Assembly (NCBI RefSeq): GCF_022267375.1
Contig: NZ_JAIZBH010000002.1
Location: 190,001 to 254,000, forward strand
Length of the DNA stretch: 64,000 nt
Origin: Leptospira sanjuanensis
GTDB lineage: Bacteria; Spirochaetota; Leptospiria; Leptospirales; Leptospiraceae
Reading direction: 5' to 3'
Numbering within the stretch: position 1 is the stretch's first letter; every line of letters starts with the position of its first letter. The notes below the pieces were generated by a model. It was not told the origin of the DNA, did no database searches, and saw only the letters and a program-made list of their open reading frames with translations. The position numbers and the translations under genes are program-made. Positions 8,219 through 17,734 of the stretch are shown here, piece after piece.

Positions 8219-9010
8219 ATGATATTACAAATTCTTACTTTGATGTTAAGCGCGTGGGGTGCGGTCGCCGTTTTGATGTCGCTTCTTTGGTGGATCGGTA
8301 AAAAAGCGAAGAATTATGCGATCGTCGACGTGGGCTGGGGACTTTGTATATCGACCGCTGCGATCGTTTATTATTGGTTAGGCGACGGATTTCCGCTCCG
8401 CACCGCGCAGATCACTTCGATTGTCGCGTTTTGGGGTTGGAGACTTTCTCTTTTTATCCTGGTCACGCGCGTTTTTAAAGGTCACGAAGACGCTCGTTAC
8501 ACGGCCTTTCGCGCGGATTACGGCGATCAAGTCGATCGCAAGTTTTTTACCAATATCTTTCAGTTTCAGGGAATTCTCGCGGTGTTGTTGAGTATTCCGT
8601 TCGTGTTCCCGAATTTAAACGATAATCCGAATCAGAGCGATTTCGAACTCGCGGGACTTGTGCTTTTTGTTTTAGCGGTGATCGGAGAATCGTGGGCGGA
8701 TTTTCAGTTGAACGAATTTAAAAAAAATCCGAGCAACCAAGGAAAAGTCTGCGATGTCGGACTCTGGAAATATTCCCGTCATCCGAATTATTTCTTTGAG
8801 TGGCTGATCTGGGTCGCTTTCGGTTTGTTCGCGCTCGGTTCTCCGTTCGGGTGGATCGGTTTGATTTCTCCGGTCGTCATGTTTATTCTTTTGACCAAAG
8901 TCACGGGCGTTCCATTGAACGAGGTCGGTCAGTTGAAATCCAAAGGCGATCTTTATCGGGAATACATGCGGAAGACGAACGCATTCTTCCCCTGGTTCCC
9001 GAAGGATTGA
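8219..9010 (+). CDS. DUF1295 membrane protein (steroid 5-alpha-reductase-like)
   Basis: This 263-residue polytopic protein starts at an ATG with AAAGGATG 11 bp upstream. The signature of the DUF1295/isoprenylcysteine methyltransferase-steroid reductase superfamily is plain: AIVDVGWGL near the N-terminus, DARYTAFRADYG, GLWKYSRHPNYFFEWLIWVAFGLFA (written here as parts of one motif near residues 180-205) and SKGDLYREYMRKTNAFFPWFPK at the C-terminus. Members reduce or methylate lipid-like substrates. DUF1295 genes are frequent partners of the FAD oxidoreductase/DUF1365/Cfa set. A reductase acting on an unsaturated or modified acyl chain is a reasonable inference. Confidence 0.85.
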   Translation: MILQILTLMLSAWGAVAVLMSLLWWIGKKAKNYAIVDVGWGLCISTAAIVYYWLGDGFPLRTAQITSIVAFWGWRLSLFILVTRVFKGHEDARYTAFRADYGDQVDRKFFTNIFQFQGILAVLLSIPFVFPNLNDNPNQSDFELAGLVLFVLAVIGESWADFQLNEFKKNPSNQGKVCDVGLWKYSRHPNYFFEWLIWVAFGLFALGSPFGWIGLISPVVMFILLTKVTGVPLNEVGQLKSKGDLYREYMRKTNAFFPWFPKD

Positions 9011-9145
9011 TCTAGTCGAAACGATTGTCTTGTGTTCCGTCTTTTTTTGTCCGATTCTTATTTCGATAAATCGGATCGGAACGGACGGATGAGAGTGAAG
9101 GAAAATTAGAAAAATTGAATATTTTAAATAGGATGGAACCTCGCA

Positions 9146-10177
9146 ATGAAGTGGATGTATGATCTGATGGAAAAGGATGTTTTTCCCCATTGGCTGATCC
9201 GTTTTCAGATTCGTCGACTTTTGAAACAAAGACTCGAGCAGGAAAATCAGGGTTCTCTTGAAGCCGATCAGAGACGATTGATTTCCTATGTGGAAACGCT
9301 CAAAAAATCTCCGATCGCCGTTCATACTTCCGCGGCAAACGAACAACACTACGAGGTTCCTGCCGATTTTTTTAAGCTCGTAATGGGAAAACACATGAAA
9401 TACAGTTCGGGTTATTGGGAAACCCCGAACGTCTCTTTCGATGAATCCGAACGAAGAATGCTCGAGATCACCTGTCAACGAGCCAAGATCGAAAACGGTA
9501 TGAGCGTATTGGATCTCGGTTGCGGTTGGGGTTCTTTATCCTTGTATCTTGCGGAAAACTTTCCGAAATCCTCGATTACCGGCGTTTCCAATTCCAAAAG
9601 CCAGAAGAAATACATAGACGAACAGGCAAAGAAACGCGGTCTGAAAAACCTAACGATCCTTACCGCCGACATGAACGAGTTTCGTATTTCGAAAAAGTTC
9701 GATCGTCTTGTTTCCGTGGAAATGCTGGAACACATGAAGAATTACGAAAAGCTTTTCGAGAAGTTTGCGTCCTTTCTCAAGCCGAAGGGTTACTTCTTCG
9801 TCCATATTTTTACGCATCACAAATACGCGTATGCGTTCGAAGTCGTGGACGATACTGACTGGATGTCCAAATATTTCTTTACCGGCGGTCAGATGCCTTC
9901 GCACGATCTGTTTTTATACTTTCAAAAAGATTTTCAAATTCGGAATCAATGGGTCGTCAACGGAAAACACTACGCGCTCACTTCCGAAGAGTGGCTGAAG
10001 GGAATGGTTCGAAACCGCGATGAAATTTTGGAAATCTTTTCCGAAACGTACGGTAAGAATCAGGCCTTAAAGTGGTTCGTTTATTGGAAAGTGTTCTTTA
10101 TGGCCTGTGCCGAACTTTGGAAATACGGAAACGGGGAAGAATGGATCGTTTCCCATTATCTGTTCTCGAAACGTTAG
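9146..10177 (+). CDS. Second Cfa-like SAM-dependent methyltransferase
   Basis: The 343-residue protein carries the SAM motif VLDLGCGWGSLSLYLAENFP (about residues 121-140) and the Cfa-type lead-in NEQHYEVPADFFKLVMG, but lacks the N-terminal Cfa domain. It resembles the shorter branch that includes coclaurine-N-methyltransferase-like bacterial enzymes. The start ATG has AGGATGGA 10 bp upstream. It follows DUF1295 after 135 bp, so it may have its own promoter. Substrate is unknown; with a canonical Cfa in the same cluster, a distinct acyl or amine methylation is likely. Confidence 0.85.
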   Translation: MKWMYDLMEKDVFPHWLIRFQIRRLLKQRLEQENQGSLEADQRRLISYVETLKKSPIAVHTSAANEQHYEVPADFFKLVMGKHMKYSSGYWETPNVSFDESERRMLEITCQRAKIENGMSVLDLGCGWGSLSLYLAENFPKSSITGVSNSKSQKKYIDEQAKKRGLKNLTILTADMNEFRISKKFDRLVSVEMLEHMKNYEKLFEKFASFLKPKGYFFVHIFTHHKYAYAFEVVDDTDWMSKYFFTGGQMPSHDLFLYFQKDFQIRNQWVVNGKHYALTSEEWLKGMVRNRDEILEIFSETYGKNQALKWFVYWKVFFMACAELWKYGNGEEWIVSHYLFSKR

Positions 10178-10188
10178 ACGAAATCTTG

Positions 10189-10215
10189 CGTCCGTCGCGA
10201 AAGGATCGGCGGACG
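10189..10215. terminator. Hairpin between convergent genes
   Basis: A 9-bp stem with one G-U pair (arms 10189-10197 and 10207-10215, 9-nt loop) sits between the stop codons of the convergent methyltransferase and nucleotidyltransferase-like genes. T-rich sequence follows only after about 11 bp (TTTTT at 10226-10230), so it may act weakly. Confidence 0.45.
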
Positions 10216-10228
10216 AACGGTCGGATTT

Positions 10229-10984
<756 letters not shown>

Positions 10985-10993
10985 CTTCCCTCT

Positions 10994-11226
<233 letters not shown>

Positions 11227-11254
11227 CGGACCTGTACCGAATCGGTCAAGAAGA

Positions 11255-11860
11255 CTAAAAAATTCTGAGACCTTTGCGGATATTTTCATGAAATTCTTTT
11301 CCAAGGACGGCCGGAGATTCCCCCGAATCGTTTTTGGACAGAGTTTCAAAGACGAAAATAAAGGATTCCTTCTGCCATTCCCAGCGGATGTAATATTTCC
11401 CGTTATGAATTCCCGTTAAAACGCTGGCCCTTGAGTCGTTGGGCATGGAAAAATATTGATATTGTTTATTCTTCAGCGAACCGAGTTCGTCGGCCGTCAG
11501 AATATGTTTGAAATCGATCTGATTGTCTTCGGTATAGGAAGAAGCTCGGATTCGATCGAATTTGTGCGCCGACGAATGGATCGAAAAGTCGTAAAATAGT
11601 CCTCTTGCGAACAACCTGCCCGATTCGTAGAGGGTAACCCCTTCGGACGTATCGTAAACGACGTCGTAGTTGAGTCTCAGATAGCGTGGAGTTTCCGCAG
11701 CGGAAGCGGTTCCCTTGCTTTCCTGTGTTTTGCACTGCAACGTAACCGCAAAGACGACGACAAACACAAGTGCGAGAAACAAACCGATCCACGTTTCGGA
11801 GACCTCTCGGAGGCGGAATTTTCCCTCGAAAAACGCACTTCGCTTAATAACTGATTTCAT
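11255..11860 (-). CDS. Membrane-anchored or lipoprotein-like protein of unknown function
   Basis: The protein has 201 residues. A hydrophobic segment at about 24-42 (WIGLFLALVFVVVFAVTLQC) ends in a cysteine, so a loose spirochaetal lipobox is possible, though Gln at -1 is unusual and a simple N-terminal anchor is equally plausible. The exported part contains YLRLNYDVVYDTSEGVTLYESG and WEWQKESFIFVFE and looks beta-rich. Its first 17 bp overlap the end of the radical-SAM gene upstream, so the two are translationally coupled. Function unknown. Confidence 0.6.
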   Translation of the reverse strand: MKSVIKRSAFFEGKFRLREVSETWIGLFLALVFVVVFAVTLQCKTQESKGTASAAETPRYLRLNYDVVYDTSEGVTLYESGRLFARGLFYDFSIHSSAHKFDRIRASSYTEDNQIDFKHILTADELGSLKNKQYQYFSMPNDSRASVLTGIHNGKYYIRWEWQKESFIFVFETLSKNDSGESPAVLGKEFHENIRKGLRIF

Positions 11861-13031
11861 AGAGTTCGTCCTGATAGTTTCGGAATACGTACGAATGATC
11901 CGTCTTTTCCGCGAGATAATCGGTCGGAAGCGGAACCTTGCCTCCGCCTCCGGTCAAATCGACCACGTAAAGAGGAACGGAAAGGCCCGAAATTTTTCCC
12001 CGAATCTGCTTCATGATTTCGACTCCTTTGGAGATCTCGACCCGGAATCCGCCGCTTCCCCAAACCTCGTCGCACTGATGGAGGTAATAGGGTTTGATCC
12101 CGATCGCGGTCAATCCGTAGAACAAATCTTTTAAAGTTTCCGCGGAATCGTTGATCCCTTTGAGCAGAACTCCCTGGTTCAAAACCATCACGTTTCCTTG
12201 CTGGATGAGAAGCGCGATTCTTTCCTTTACCAAAGGTGTGATTTCTTTCGGATGATTGAAGTGCGTTACGAGATAGATCGGAAAATGTTTTTTCAATACG
12301 GCGCATAACGAAGCATCGATTCGCATCGGAAGAGTTACGGGATATCGGGAATGAATCCGAACCTGATTGATATGCGAAATGGATTTGAGTTCGCCTAAAA
12401 GATAATCCAATTTCTCGTCCGAAAGATTGAGCGGATCTCCTCCGGATAAGATCACTTCCTTAATTTCAGGATGCGATCGAAAGTAAGCGAGAGCCTGATC
12501 CCATTCTTCTTTGCCCGGAGTGTGAATGGATTTGCTGACCTTTCGTTTGCGCGTGCAGAATCTGCAATACACGGCGCATACGTGCGATAAATACCAAAGG
12601 GCGCGATCGGGATAACGGTGGGTAACGCCCTTGACGGGCATGTGCGCTTCTTCGGCGAGAGGGTCCTGCCTTTCAAAACCGTTTCGGATCAATTCTTCTT
12701 TGCGAGGAACGATTTGCAAACGGATCGGACAATGGGGATCTTTTTGATCCGCGAGACGTAAGTAATACGGCGTAACCGAAAATTCGAAGAACTCGGAACA
12801 AGCGTCAAAGGAAAGTTTTTCCGTCGGCGTCAACTCGAGATGTTCGGACAACTCGCTTTGTGTTTTGATACGATTTTGAATCTGCCACTTCCAATTCAGC
12901 CATTGAGGAGAAGTTGTCTCCCAGTCGGAGGAACGAGGCACGAGATTTGTGAATGAAGAATTAGACAGCGGTTTAACCCCGAGAAACGGTTCTACTGAAA
13001 TCCTCCGACGAGAACTCCTTGCGTCAACCAA
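11844..13031 (-). CDS. epmB: Radical SAM lysine 2,3-aminomutase family, probably EF-P beta-lysylation enzyme (EpmB-like)
   Basis: The 395-residue protein has the radical-SAM CX3CX2C motif (C152, C156, C159 in CAVYCRFC) followed by RKRKV, and SGGDPLNL as the second conserved block. The PLP lysine K365 lies in GGGGKVPL. Unlike clostridial KamA it ends about 30 residues after that lysine and lacks the C-terminal Cys cluster that binds zinc, which matches EpmB. EpmB converts (S)-alpha-lysine to (R)-beta-lysine for attachment to EF-P; efp lies 2 kb away and its product has a lysine at the acceptor site. The start is TTG at 13031 with no strong ribosome binding site, so the N-terminus may be shorter. 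Confidence 0.75.
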   Translation of the reverse strand: MVDARSSRRRISVEPFLGVKPLSNSSFTNLVPRSSDWETTSPQWLNWKWQIQNRIKTQSELSEHLELTPTEKLSFDACSEFFEFSVTPYYLRLADQKDPHCPIRLQIVPRKEELIRNGFERQDPLAEEAHMPVKGVTHRYPDRALWYLSHVCAVYCRFCTRKRKVSKSIHTPGKEEWDQALAYFRSHPEIKEVILSGGDPLNLSDEKLDYLLGELKSISHINQVRIHSRYPVTLPMRIDASLCAVLKKHFPIYLVTHFNHPKEITPLVKERIALLIQQGNVMVLNQGVLLKGINDSAETLKDLFYGLTAIGIKPYYLHQCDEVWGSGGFRVEISKGVEIMKQIRGKISGLSVPLYVVDLTGGGGKVPLPTDYLAEKTDHSYVFRNYQDELYEISY

Positions 13032-13052
13032 GAAGTGAAATCGCTTCTTTCT

Positions 13053-13092
13053 AAAAAAAAACCGGAAGTAGGACTTTCGAAACCTCTTCCGG
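13053..13092 (-). terminator. Rho-independent terminator
   Basis: On the minus strand the stem CCGGAAG/CTTCCGG (arms 13062-13068 and 13086-13092) is followed by an uninterrupted T run. It lies between the small exported protein gene (13275-13598) and the EpmB-like gene and should separate their transcripts. Confidence 0.85.
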
Positions 13093-13274
13093 CAATCGTT
13101 TTCTATTGCATCTCCGATTGGGAAATTCTCACTTTTTTAGGAGATTCAGGACAAGAATGAGAAGAATCCGAAGGGAGATTCTGTTTACATTCGAGGATGG
13201 AATTCTTTTTGCCCAAAGAACGTCCATCCTTGAACGGGGAGACTTACTCCCTCGATACAGAATTGAATGTGTCC

Positions 13275-13598
13275 TTAAACAGCCGTCGGAGGAGGTAGAG
13301 AAAGGTAACGAAAGGAAAGAGAACCTCTACCGGATATGATTTCGATTTTCAGGATAGAATGAGAAGGTAAGAATTTGCCCGAGAAAGAATCGATTCTGAA
13401 GAAATCGACAAGCCCTTTATCGTCGTCTCCCGAAGAGAGATTTTTGGTGAAGGGATTGGAAACCTGCTGAATGGTTCTGGATTGAGCCTTGACTCGAACG
13501 ACCGGTTTGTAGGATTCCAATCGGCTTTCCGCAAAACTATCCGCGAGGAAACATCCTGCGACAAGCAACGCGACGACTCCGAGTATAGCACGGCCCAT
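13275..13598 (-). CDS. Small exported protein or lipoprotein
   Basis: This 107-residue protein begins MGRAILGVVALLVAGCFLADSFA. LVAGC is a good lipobox (cleavage before C16); alternatively signal peptidase I could cut after SFA. The remainder (about 85-90 residues) is polar and ends in PPPTAV, with no recognisable domain. It is followed on the minus strand by a strong terminator and preceded by the PstS-like gene after 80 bp. Function unknown. Confidence 0.6.
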   Translation of the reverse strand: MGRAILGVVALLVAGCFLADSFAESRLESYKPVVRVKAQSRTIQQVSNPFTKNLSSGDDDKGLVDFFRIDSFSGKFLPSHSILKIEIISGRGSLSFRYLSLPPPTAV

Positions 13599-13678
13599 AA
13601 CGTTGTATTAGATCCCGAGAATGTCGAAAATCAATCGTTTTCTGCGAAAAAAATCCCGAGATCCTTTCGTTTTTTATC

Positions 13679-14590
13679 CTATTTTTTGACTTCCACTTCC
13701 ACTGTAGGAAGGGTTCCTCTCAAATAACCGCTTTTGAGAATCGTCTTTTGTCCGTCTTCGCTCGTTACATACGTGATGAAGTCGTCGATCTTTTGTCCGT
13801 GATCGGAAAGATAAAAGAGATACAATCCTCGGGAGAGTTCGTATTTTCTGTTATATACGTTTTCGATGCTCGGAACGACGAACGGTTCCTTTCCGCTCAA
13901 GGAATATTCCAGAGCACGAACGCGTCCTTTGTTCTCGAAAACGGCGCTTCCCATTCCCATGAACCCGATCGAGTTTTGGTTTCCGTCGATCGCGGCCGCC
14001 ATTGCGTCGTTGTCCGCAACCACCTTGGCAGTTTTCACGTACCCTACGTTCTTTCTCACTTCAAAGTTCTTGATTCCTAAATCCTTTTGTTTCAAGACGT
14101 GCGTTTCAAAGTAAGCCGCGGTTCCCGATTTGTCGTTTCGGATCACCACGTCGATCTTTCCGGGTTTTCCTCCGACCTTGGACCAATCGGAGATTTCTCC
14201 GGCGAATATTTTAGAAGCGTTTTCCAGGCTGATCTTGCGAACCGGATTGGATGGATGAACGATGATTGCGATTCCGTCGTAAGCGACTGCGAGAGATTCG
14301 AATTTTCCTTTGGAGTCGAATTCCTTCAGTTCGGTTTCGGTCAGAGGCCTGCTCGCCGCCGCGATGTCCGTTTTACCTTGAAATAACTTTTCGATTCCTT
14401 CGATCGAGCCTCCGCCGTGAACAACGACTTGGACTCCGGAGTTTTTTCGGGAATATTCCAATCCGATCATCTGCAACATTATGTGCATCGTTTCCGAACC
14501 GGTGACGGTGATCGTTTCTTTCGGTTTGCAATTTCCTGTAAATGCCGCGGCAAGGATGACCGCGGATAGAATTGTGGATCTTAATTTCAT
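13679..14590 (-). CDS. PstS-like phosphate-binding lipoprotein
   Basis: The 303-residue protein begins with a lipoprotein signal ending FTGNC (C21). It then shows the PstS/PBP-like-2 pattern: ITVTGSETMHIMLQ at the N-lobe, VVVHGGGSIEGIEKLFQGKTDIAAASRPL, and later IRNDKSGTAAYFE and GFMGMGSA. These Ser/Thr/Gly loops are the oxyanion-binding positions of phosphate-binding proteins. No pstCAB genes lie beside it, so it is an orphan receptor here; the transporter or a sensor must be elsewhere. Ligand assignment is from the family, not proven. Confidence 0.8.
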   Translation of the reverse strand: MKLRSTILSAVILAAAFTGNCKPKETITVTGSETMHIMLQMIGLEYSRKNSGVQVVVHGGGSIEGIEKLFQGKTDIAAASRPLTETELKEFDSKGKFESLAVAYDGIAIIVHPSNPVRKISLENASKIFAGEISDWSKVGGKPGKIDVVIRNDKSGTAAYFETHVLKQKDLGIKNFEVRKNVGYVKTAKVVADNDAMAAAIDGNQNSIGFMGMGSAVFENKGRVRALEYSLSGKEPFVVPSIENVYNRKYELSRGLYLFYLSDHGQKIDDFITYVTSEDGQKTILKSGYLRGTLPTVEVEVKK

Positions 14591-14832
14591 ACGTCTGTTT
14601 TTACGTTCCTATGGAATTCTCCGGGAGAATGCCGTTCGCATCCAAAAAGTCTATTACAATTCGCGCGTGAATTGTTACAAATTGATACAGCCGTTTTGAT
14701 CGGTCGGAGAAAGACATTCTTGGCATTGAGTAGAAGGATTATCGTGGCCTCTTAGAGAGCACCGTACAACCCTAGGATGTGGGAACTCTTACAAAAAGAA
14801 ATAGAAGCAAATCGATGAATTTTTGGTAATTT

Positions 14833-14846
14833 GTGGGAGCTCCCAC
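14833..14846. repeat. Perfect 14-bp palindrome of the dispersed GTGGGAACTC family
   Basis: GTGGGAGCTCCCAC is self-complementary over its full length. Related copies lie at 14779-14792, 41579-41592 and in a cluster at 60329-60482. Confidence 0.6.
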
Positions 14847-15035
14847 ATTTTGCGATTAGCTTGACAACCGTCCCTTTTAGAGTTTCGAGACGAGTTCTTC
14901 GCTTTTGGATTTTGAGATCTTAGTTTCGGGTTTTAGTTTTTGGGTTCTTAGCTTTTGAGATCTTAGCTTCGCAAAGAGCCAATCGCTGATCGCTCCGCGG
15001 CTCTTTGGCCACAACGCTCCCTATGGGTTGCGTTG

Positions 15036-15076
15036 AAGAACTCAGCAGAACTGCTTTGCAGTTCTGGGTTCTTTTT
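15036..15076 (+). terminator. Terminator-like hairpin upstream of efp
   Basis: An inner stem AGAACTGC/GCAGTTCT (loop TTT) and an outer stem AAGAAC/GTTCTT (15036-15041 with 15068-15073) are followed by CTTTTTC. It precedes the presumed efp promoter by a few bases, so it would end a transcript coming from the intergenic region rather than attenuate efp itself. Confidence 0.55.
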
Positions 15077-15136
15077 CTTGACAGGGGGGCCTTTTCCCGA
15101 GAAATAGAAGGAGGTAAATTATTCTTAGGAAATTCC

Positions 15137-15703
<567 letters not shown>

Positions 15704-15721
15704 CAATCTGCGGAGGTATCT

Positions 15722-16255
15722 ATGGCAACGATAGTAAGACAAAACGGACAAGCGCCGATTCAGGAAACGAACGAAGTGAAATCCTTTCTCAAAGAGAGAG
15801 GAATCGACTACGATCATTGGGTGGTTCCGCCTAACGCGGCAAATCTTACCGATAAGGAAGTGTTGGCCGATTCGGAAAAAGAGGAACTTCTGAAAAAACT
15901 GGACGATCGTTTTGAAACTCTCAAAGCCAAAGAAGGTTATCAATCCCGCGATTTGATCGTGCTTCATCCGAACGTTTCCGGATTGAACGAGATGCTCGCG
16001 AAATTCGACCGGGTTCATTATCACACGGACGAAGAGGTTCGATACATCGTGGACGGATCGGGAGTATTCGGTTTCGCCTTAAAGGGCGAGAAGTTTCTCG
16101 TTCACGTTTATAAGGACGACTTCATCTCCGTTCCAAGAAACACGAACCACTGGTTTTATCTCGACGATAAAAAAAGAATCAAAGCGGTACGTTACTTTCA
16201 GGATATGAGCGGTTGGGTTCCGAACTACGTGGAAGAAACGAATACTCTGGACTGA
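15722..16255 (+). CDS. mtnD: Acireductone dioxygenase (methionine salvage)
   Basis: The 177-residue cupin carries the ARD metal-binding set [11 protein letters not shown]99, H101 and E105, with the fourth ligand H143 in RNTNHWF. The enzyme splits acireductone with O2. With Fe it yields 2-keto-4-methylthiobutyrate for methionine recycling; with Ni it yields an off-pathway product. A GGAGG lies 7 bp before the ATG. mtnB begins 1 bp after its stop codon. Its position next to a spermidine synthase end 15 kb away fits polyamine-derived methylthioadenosine recycling but is not close linkage. Confidence 0.95.
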   Translation: MATIVRQNGQAPIQETNEVKSFLKERGIDYDHWVVPPNAANLTDKEVLADSEKEELLKKLDDRFETLKAKEGYQSRDLIVLHPNVSGLNEMLAKFDRVHYHTDEEVRYIVDGSGVFGFALKGEKFLVHVYKDDFISVPRNTNHWFYLDDKKRIKAVRYFQDMSGWVPNYVEETNTLD

Positions 16256-16256
16256 T

Positions 16257-17003
16257 ATGTCCGTTAAAAAACAATTGGAGCGGCTCTCGGAATTGGGAGC
16301 CGTCTATCACAAAAACGGATGGATGCCCGGAACCGCCGGGAATCTTTCCGTTCGTGTTCCGGAAGAATCCGGATTTTGGGTCAGCGGGAGCGGACTCGAC
16401 AAAAATCTTCTCAACAAACGCAATTTTCTCTACGTGGATTTGGAATCGGGGCAGCCGGTGGATTCCAAAAATTCCAAGGCGACCAAAGGATTAAAGCCGA
16501 GCGCCGAAACTTCGATCCATCGCGCCGTATATCGTGCGTTAGACGGGGTTTCCTGCGGTCTTCATGTTCACACTCTCGAATCGAATTTAATCCGCGCGAA
16601 CACTTCCAAAAACGAACCCGTTGCTTTACTCGAACTCCCCACAATCGAAATCCTGAAGGCATACGGAATCTGGGAAGAAAATCCAAAGGTTTACGTTCCT
16701 GTAATATACAATTTTCCGAATGTGCAGGATATCTCCGATTGTTTGGAAAAGTATCTCAAGGATTACAGACCTAAGGTTCCGTTCTGCATCATCGAAAAAC
16801 ACGGTATCACCGTTTGGGGAAAGGATACGATTCAGGCGAATCGGAATCTGGAAGCGACGGACTTTATTCTCAAATATATGGTCTCTTGGAAAAATCTTTC
16901 TTATCCGGGAGAAACGAAAAATCTGCCTACCGACGCATCGGAGCTGGATCGTCAGGAAGTCTTCTCCACCGAATTTCCGGTTTATCCCGCGACTTTCTCT
17001 TAA
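16257..17003 (+). CDS. mtnB: Methylthioribulose-1-phosphate dehydratase
   Basis: The 248-residue protein is a class II aldolase-fold enzyme. Zinc ligands are H103 and H105 in GLHVHTLESN and H182 in EKHGITVWGK. PGTAGNLSVR and SGSGLDKN are the family phosphate-binding signatures. It dehydrates 5-methylthioribulose 1-phosphate to the diketo intermediate that leads to acireductone. The reading frame begins 1 bp after the mtnD stop, so translation is coupled. The enolase/phosphatase step (mtnC) is not in the window. Confidence 0.93.
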   Translation: MSVKKQLERLSELGAVYHKNGWMPGTAGNLSVRVPEESGFWVSGSGLDKNLLNKRNFLYVDLESGQPVDSKNSKATKGLKPSAETSIHRAVYRALDGVSCGLHVHTLESNLIRANTSKNEPVALLELPTIEILKAYGIWEENPKVYVPVIYNFPNVQDISDCLEKYLKDYRPKVPFCIIEKHGITVWGKDTIQANRNLEATDFILKYMVSWKNLSYPGETKNLPTDASELDRQEVFSTEFPVYPATFS

Positions 17004-17015
17004 GGGGAAGATCCT

Positions 17016-17723
17016 TTGTCCTCCGAAAAAGAACACAAGCCCATTCTCGTAGCCGGGGCCGGTTCCGGCATCGGAAAGTCCGTATTAGAAAACTTGAATT
17101 TACTTTCGCGGGACGCGATCGGGATTTCCAGAACCGGCGCCGAGTGGAAAAACGCGGAAAGCGGAAGTCCGTTCGAATACGGAAAGAATTTTCAGTGCAA
17201 TCTTTCCAGGCAGTCCGAGGTTCTCGAGTTCGTGGGCGCTCTGAAATCGCAGGTGAATTCCTTGTCCGGAGTGTATTTTACCTTCGGAAGCGGACTTTTT
17301 AAATCCGTGGATCAAATCGCATTAGAAGAATGGAATGCACATTTCGTTCTCAATCTGAATTCTCTCTTTTTACTCACGAAGGAGATTCTGCCGCTGTTGC
17401 GGGCCGGTTCCTTTTTGTGTTATCTTTCTTCCACCGCCGGTTATCAGGGCTTTCCGAACTCGACGGCGTATTGTGCGAGCCGCCACGCGATTGCGGGTTT
17501 TGCAAAAGCGCTTCGGGAAGAATTAAAATCCCAGGGAATCCGGGTCATTACGGTTTATCCCGGTGCGGTTTATACGGATATCTGGAAGGGAAGGGAAGGG
17601 TTCGAACAGGACGACATGATCCCCGTGGATGATTTCGGGAAATGGCTCGCGACTCTCGCGACTCTTCCCGATGCGGTCTATCCGGACGAAATCCGCTTAT
17701 TGCCTCGCAAAGGGATTTTATAA
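17016..17723 (+). CDS. Short-chain dehydrogenase/reductase with Arg in place of the catalytic Lys
   Basis: This 235-residue SDR starts at TTG with AAGGGGAAG 5 bp upstream, 12 bp after mtnB. The cofactor loop is GAGSGIG (residues 14-20) and the catalytic Ser is in LSSTAG (S139). The Tyr motif is YCASR (Y152 to R156): in classical SDRs the fifth position is Lys, so this change may weaken the Tyr activation or alter the reaction. PGAVYTDI at about residue 187 is the conserved segment after strand 6. It forms one operon with efp-mtnD-mtnB by spacing; a role in methionine salvage is not established. Confidence 0.85.
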   Translation: MSSEKEHKPILVAGAGSGIGKSVLENLNLLSRDAIGISRTGAEWKNAESGSPFEYGKNFQCNLSRQSEVLEFVGALKSQVNSLSGVYFTFGSGLFKSVDQIALEEWNAHFVLNLNSLFLLTKEILPLLRAGSFLCYLSSTAGYQGFPNSTAYCASRHAIAGFAKALREELKSQGIRVITVYPGAVYTDIWKGREGFEQDDMIPVDDFGKWLATLATLPDAVYPDEIRLLPRKGIL

Positions 17724-17734
17724 TTTTATAATAT

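Larger units (their letters stand above)
14591..15136. other. Intergenic region rich in hairpins and short repeats
   Basis: This 546-bp region between the PstS-like gene and efp holds two copies of the GTGGGAACTC-type palindrome (14779-14792 and 14833-14846). A TTGACA is at 14861-14866, and three consecutive perfect inverted repeats follow: 14972-15007 (9-bp arms), 15012-15035 (6-bp arms) and 15047-15065 (8-bp arms, then a T run). A second TTGACA at 15078-15083 is the likely efp -35 element. An untranslated RNA between the first TTGACA and the third hairpin is possible but unproven. Confidence 0.45.

Noticed and set aside
8672..9478. Minus-strand open frame of 268 codons
   Set aside because: It overlaps DUF1295 and the second methyltransferase genes, both with clear family motifs, and its own translation is low-complexity and basic.
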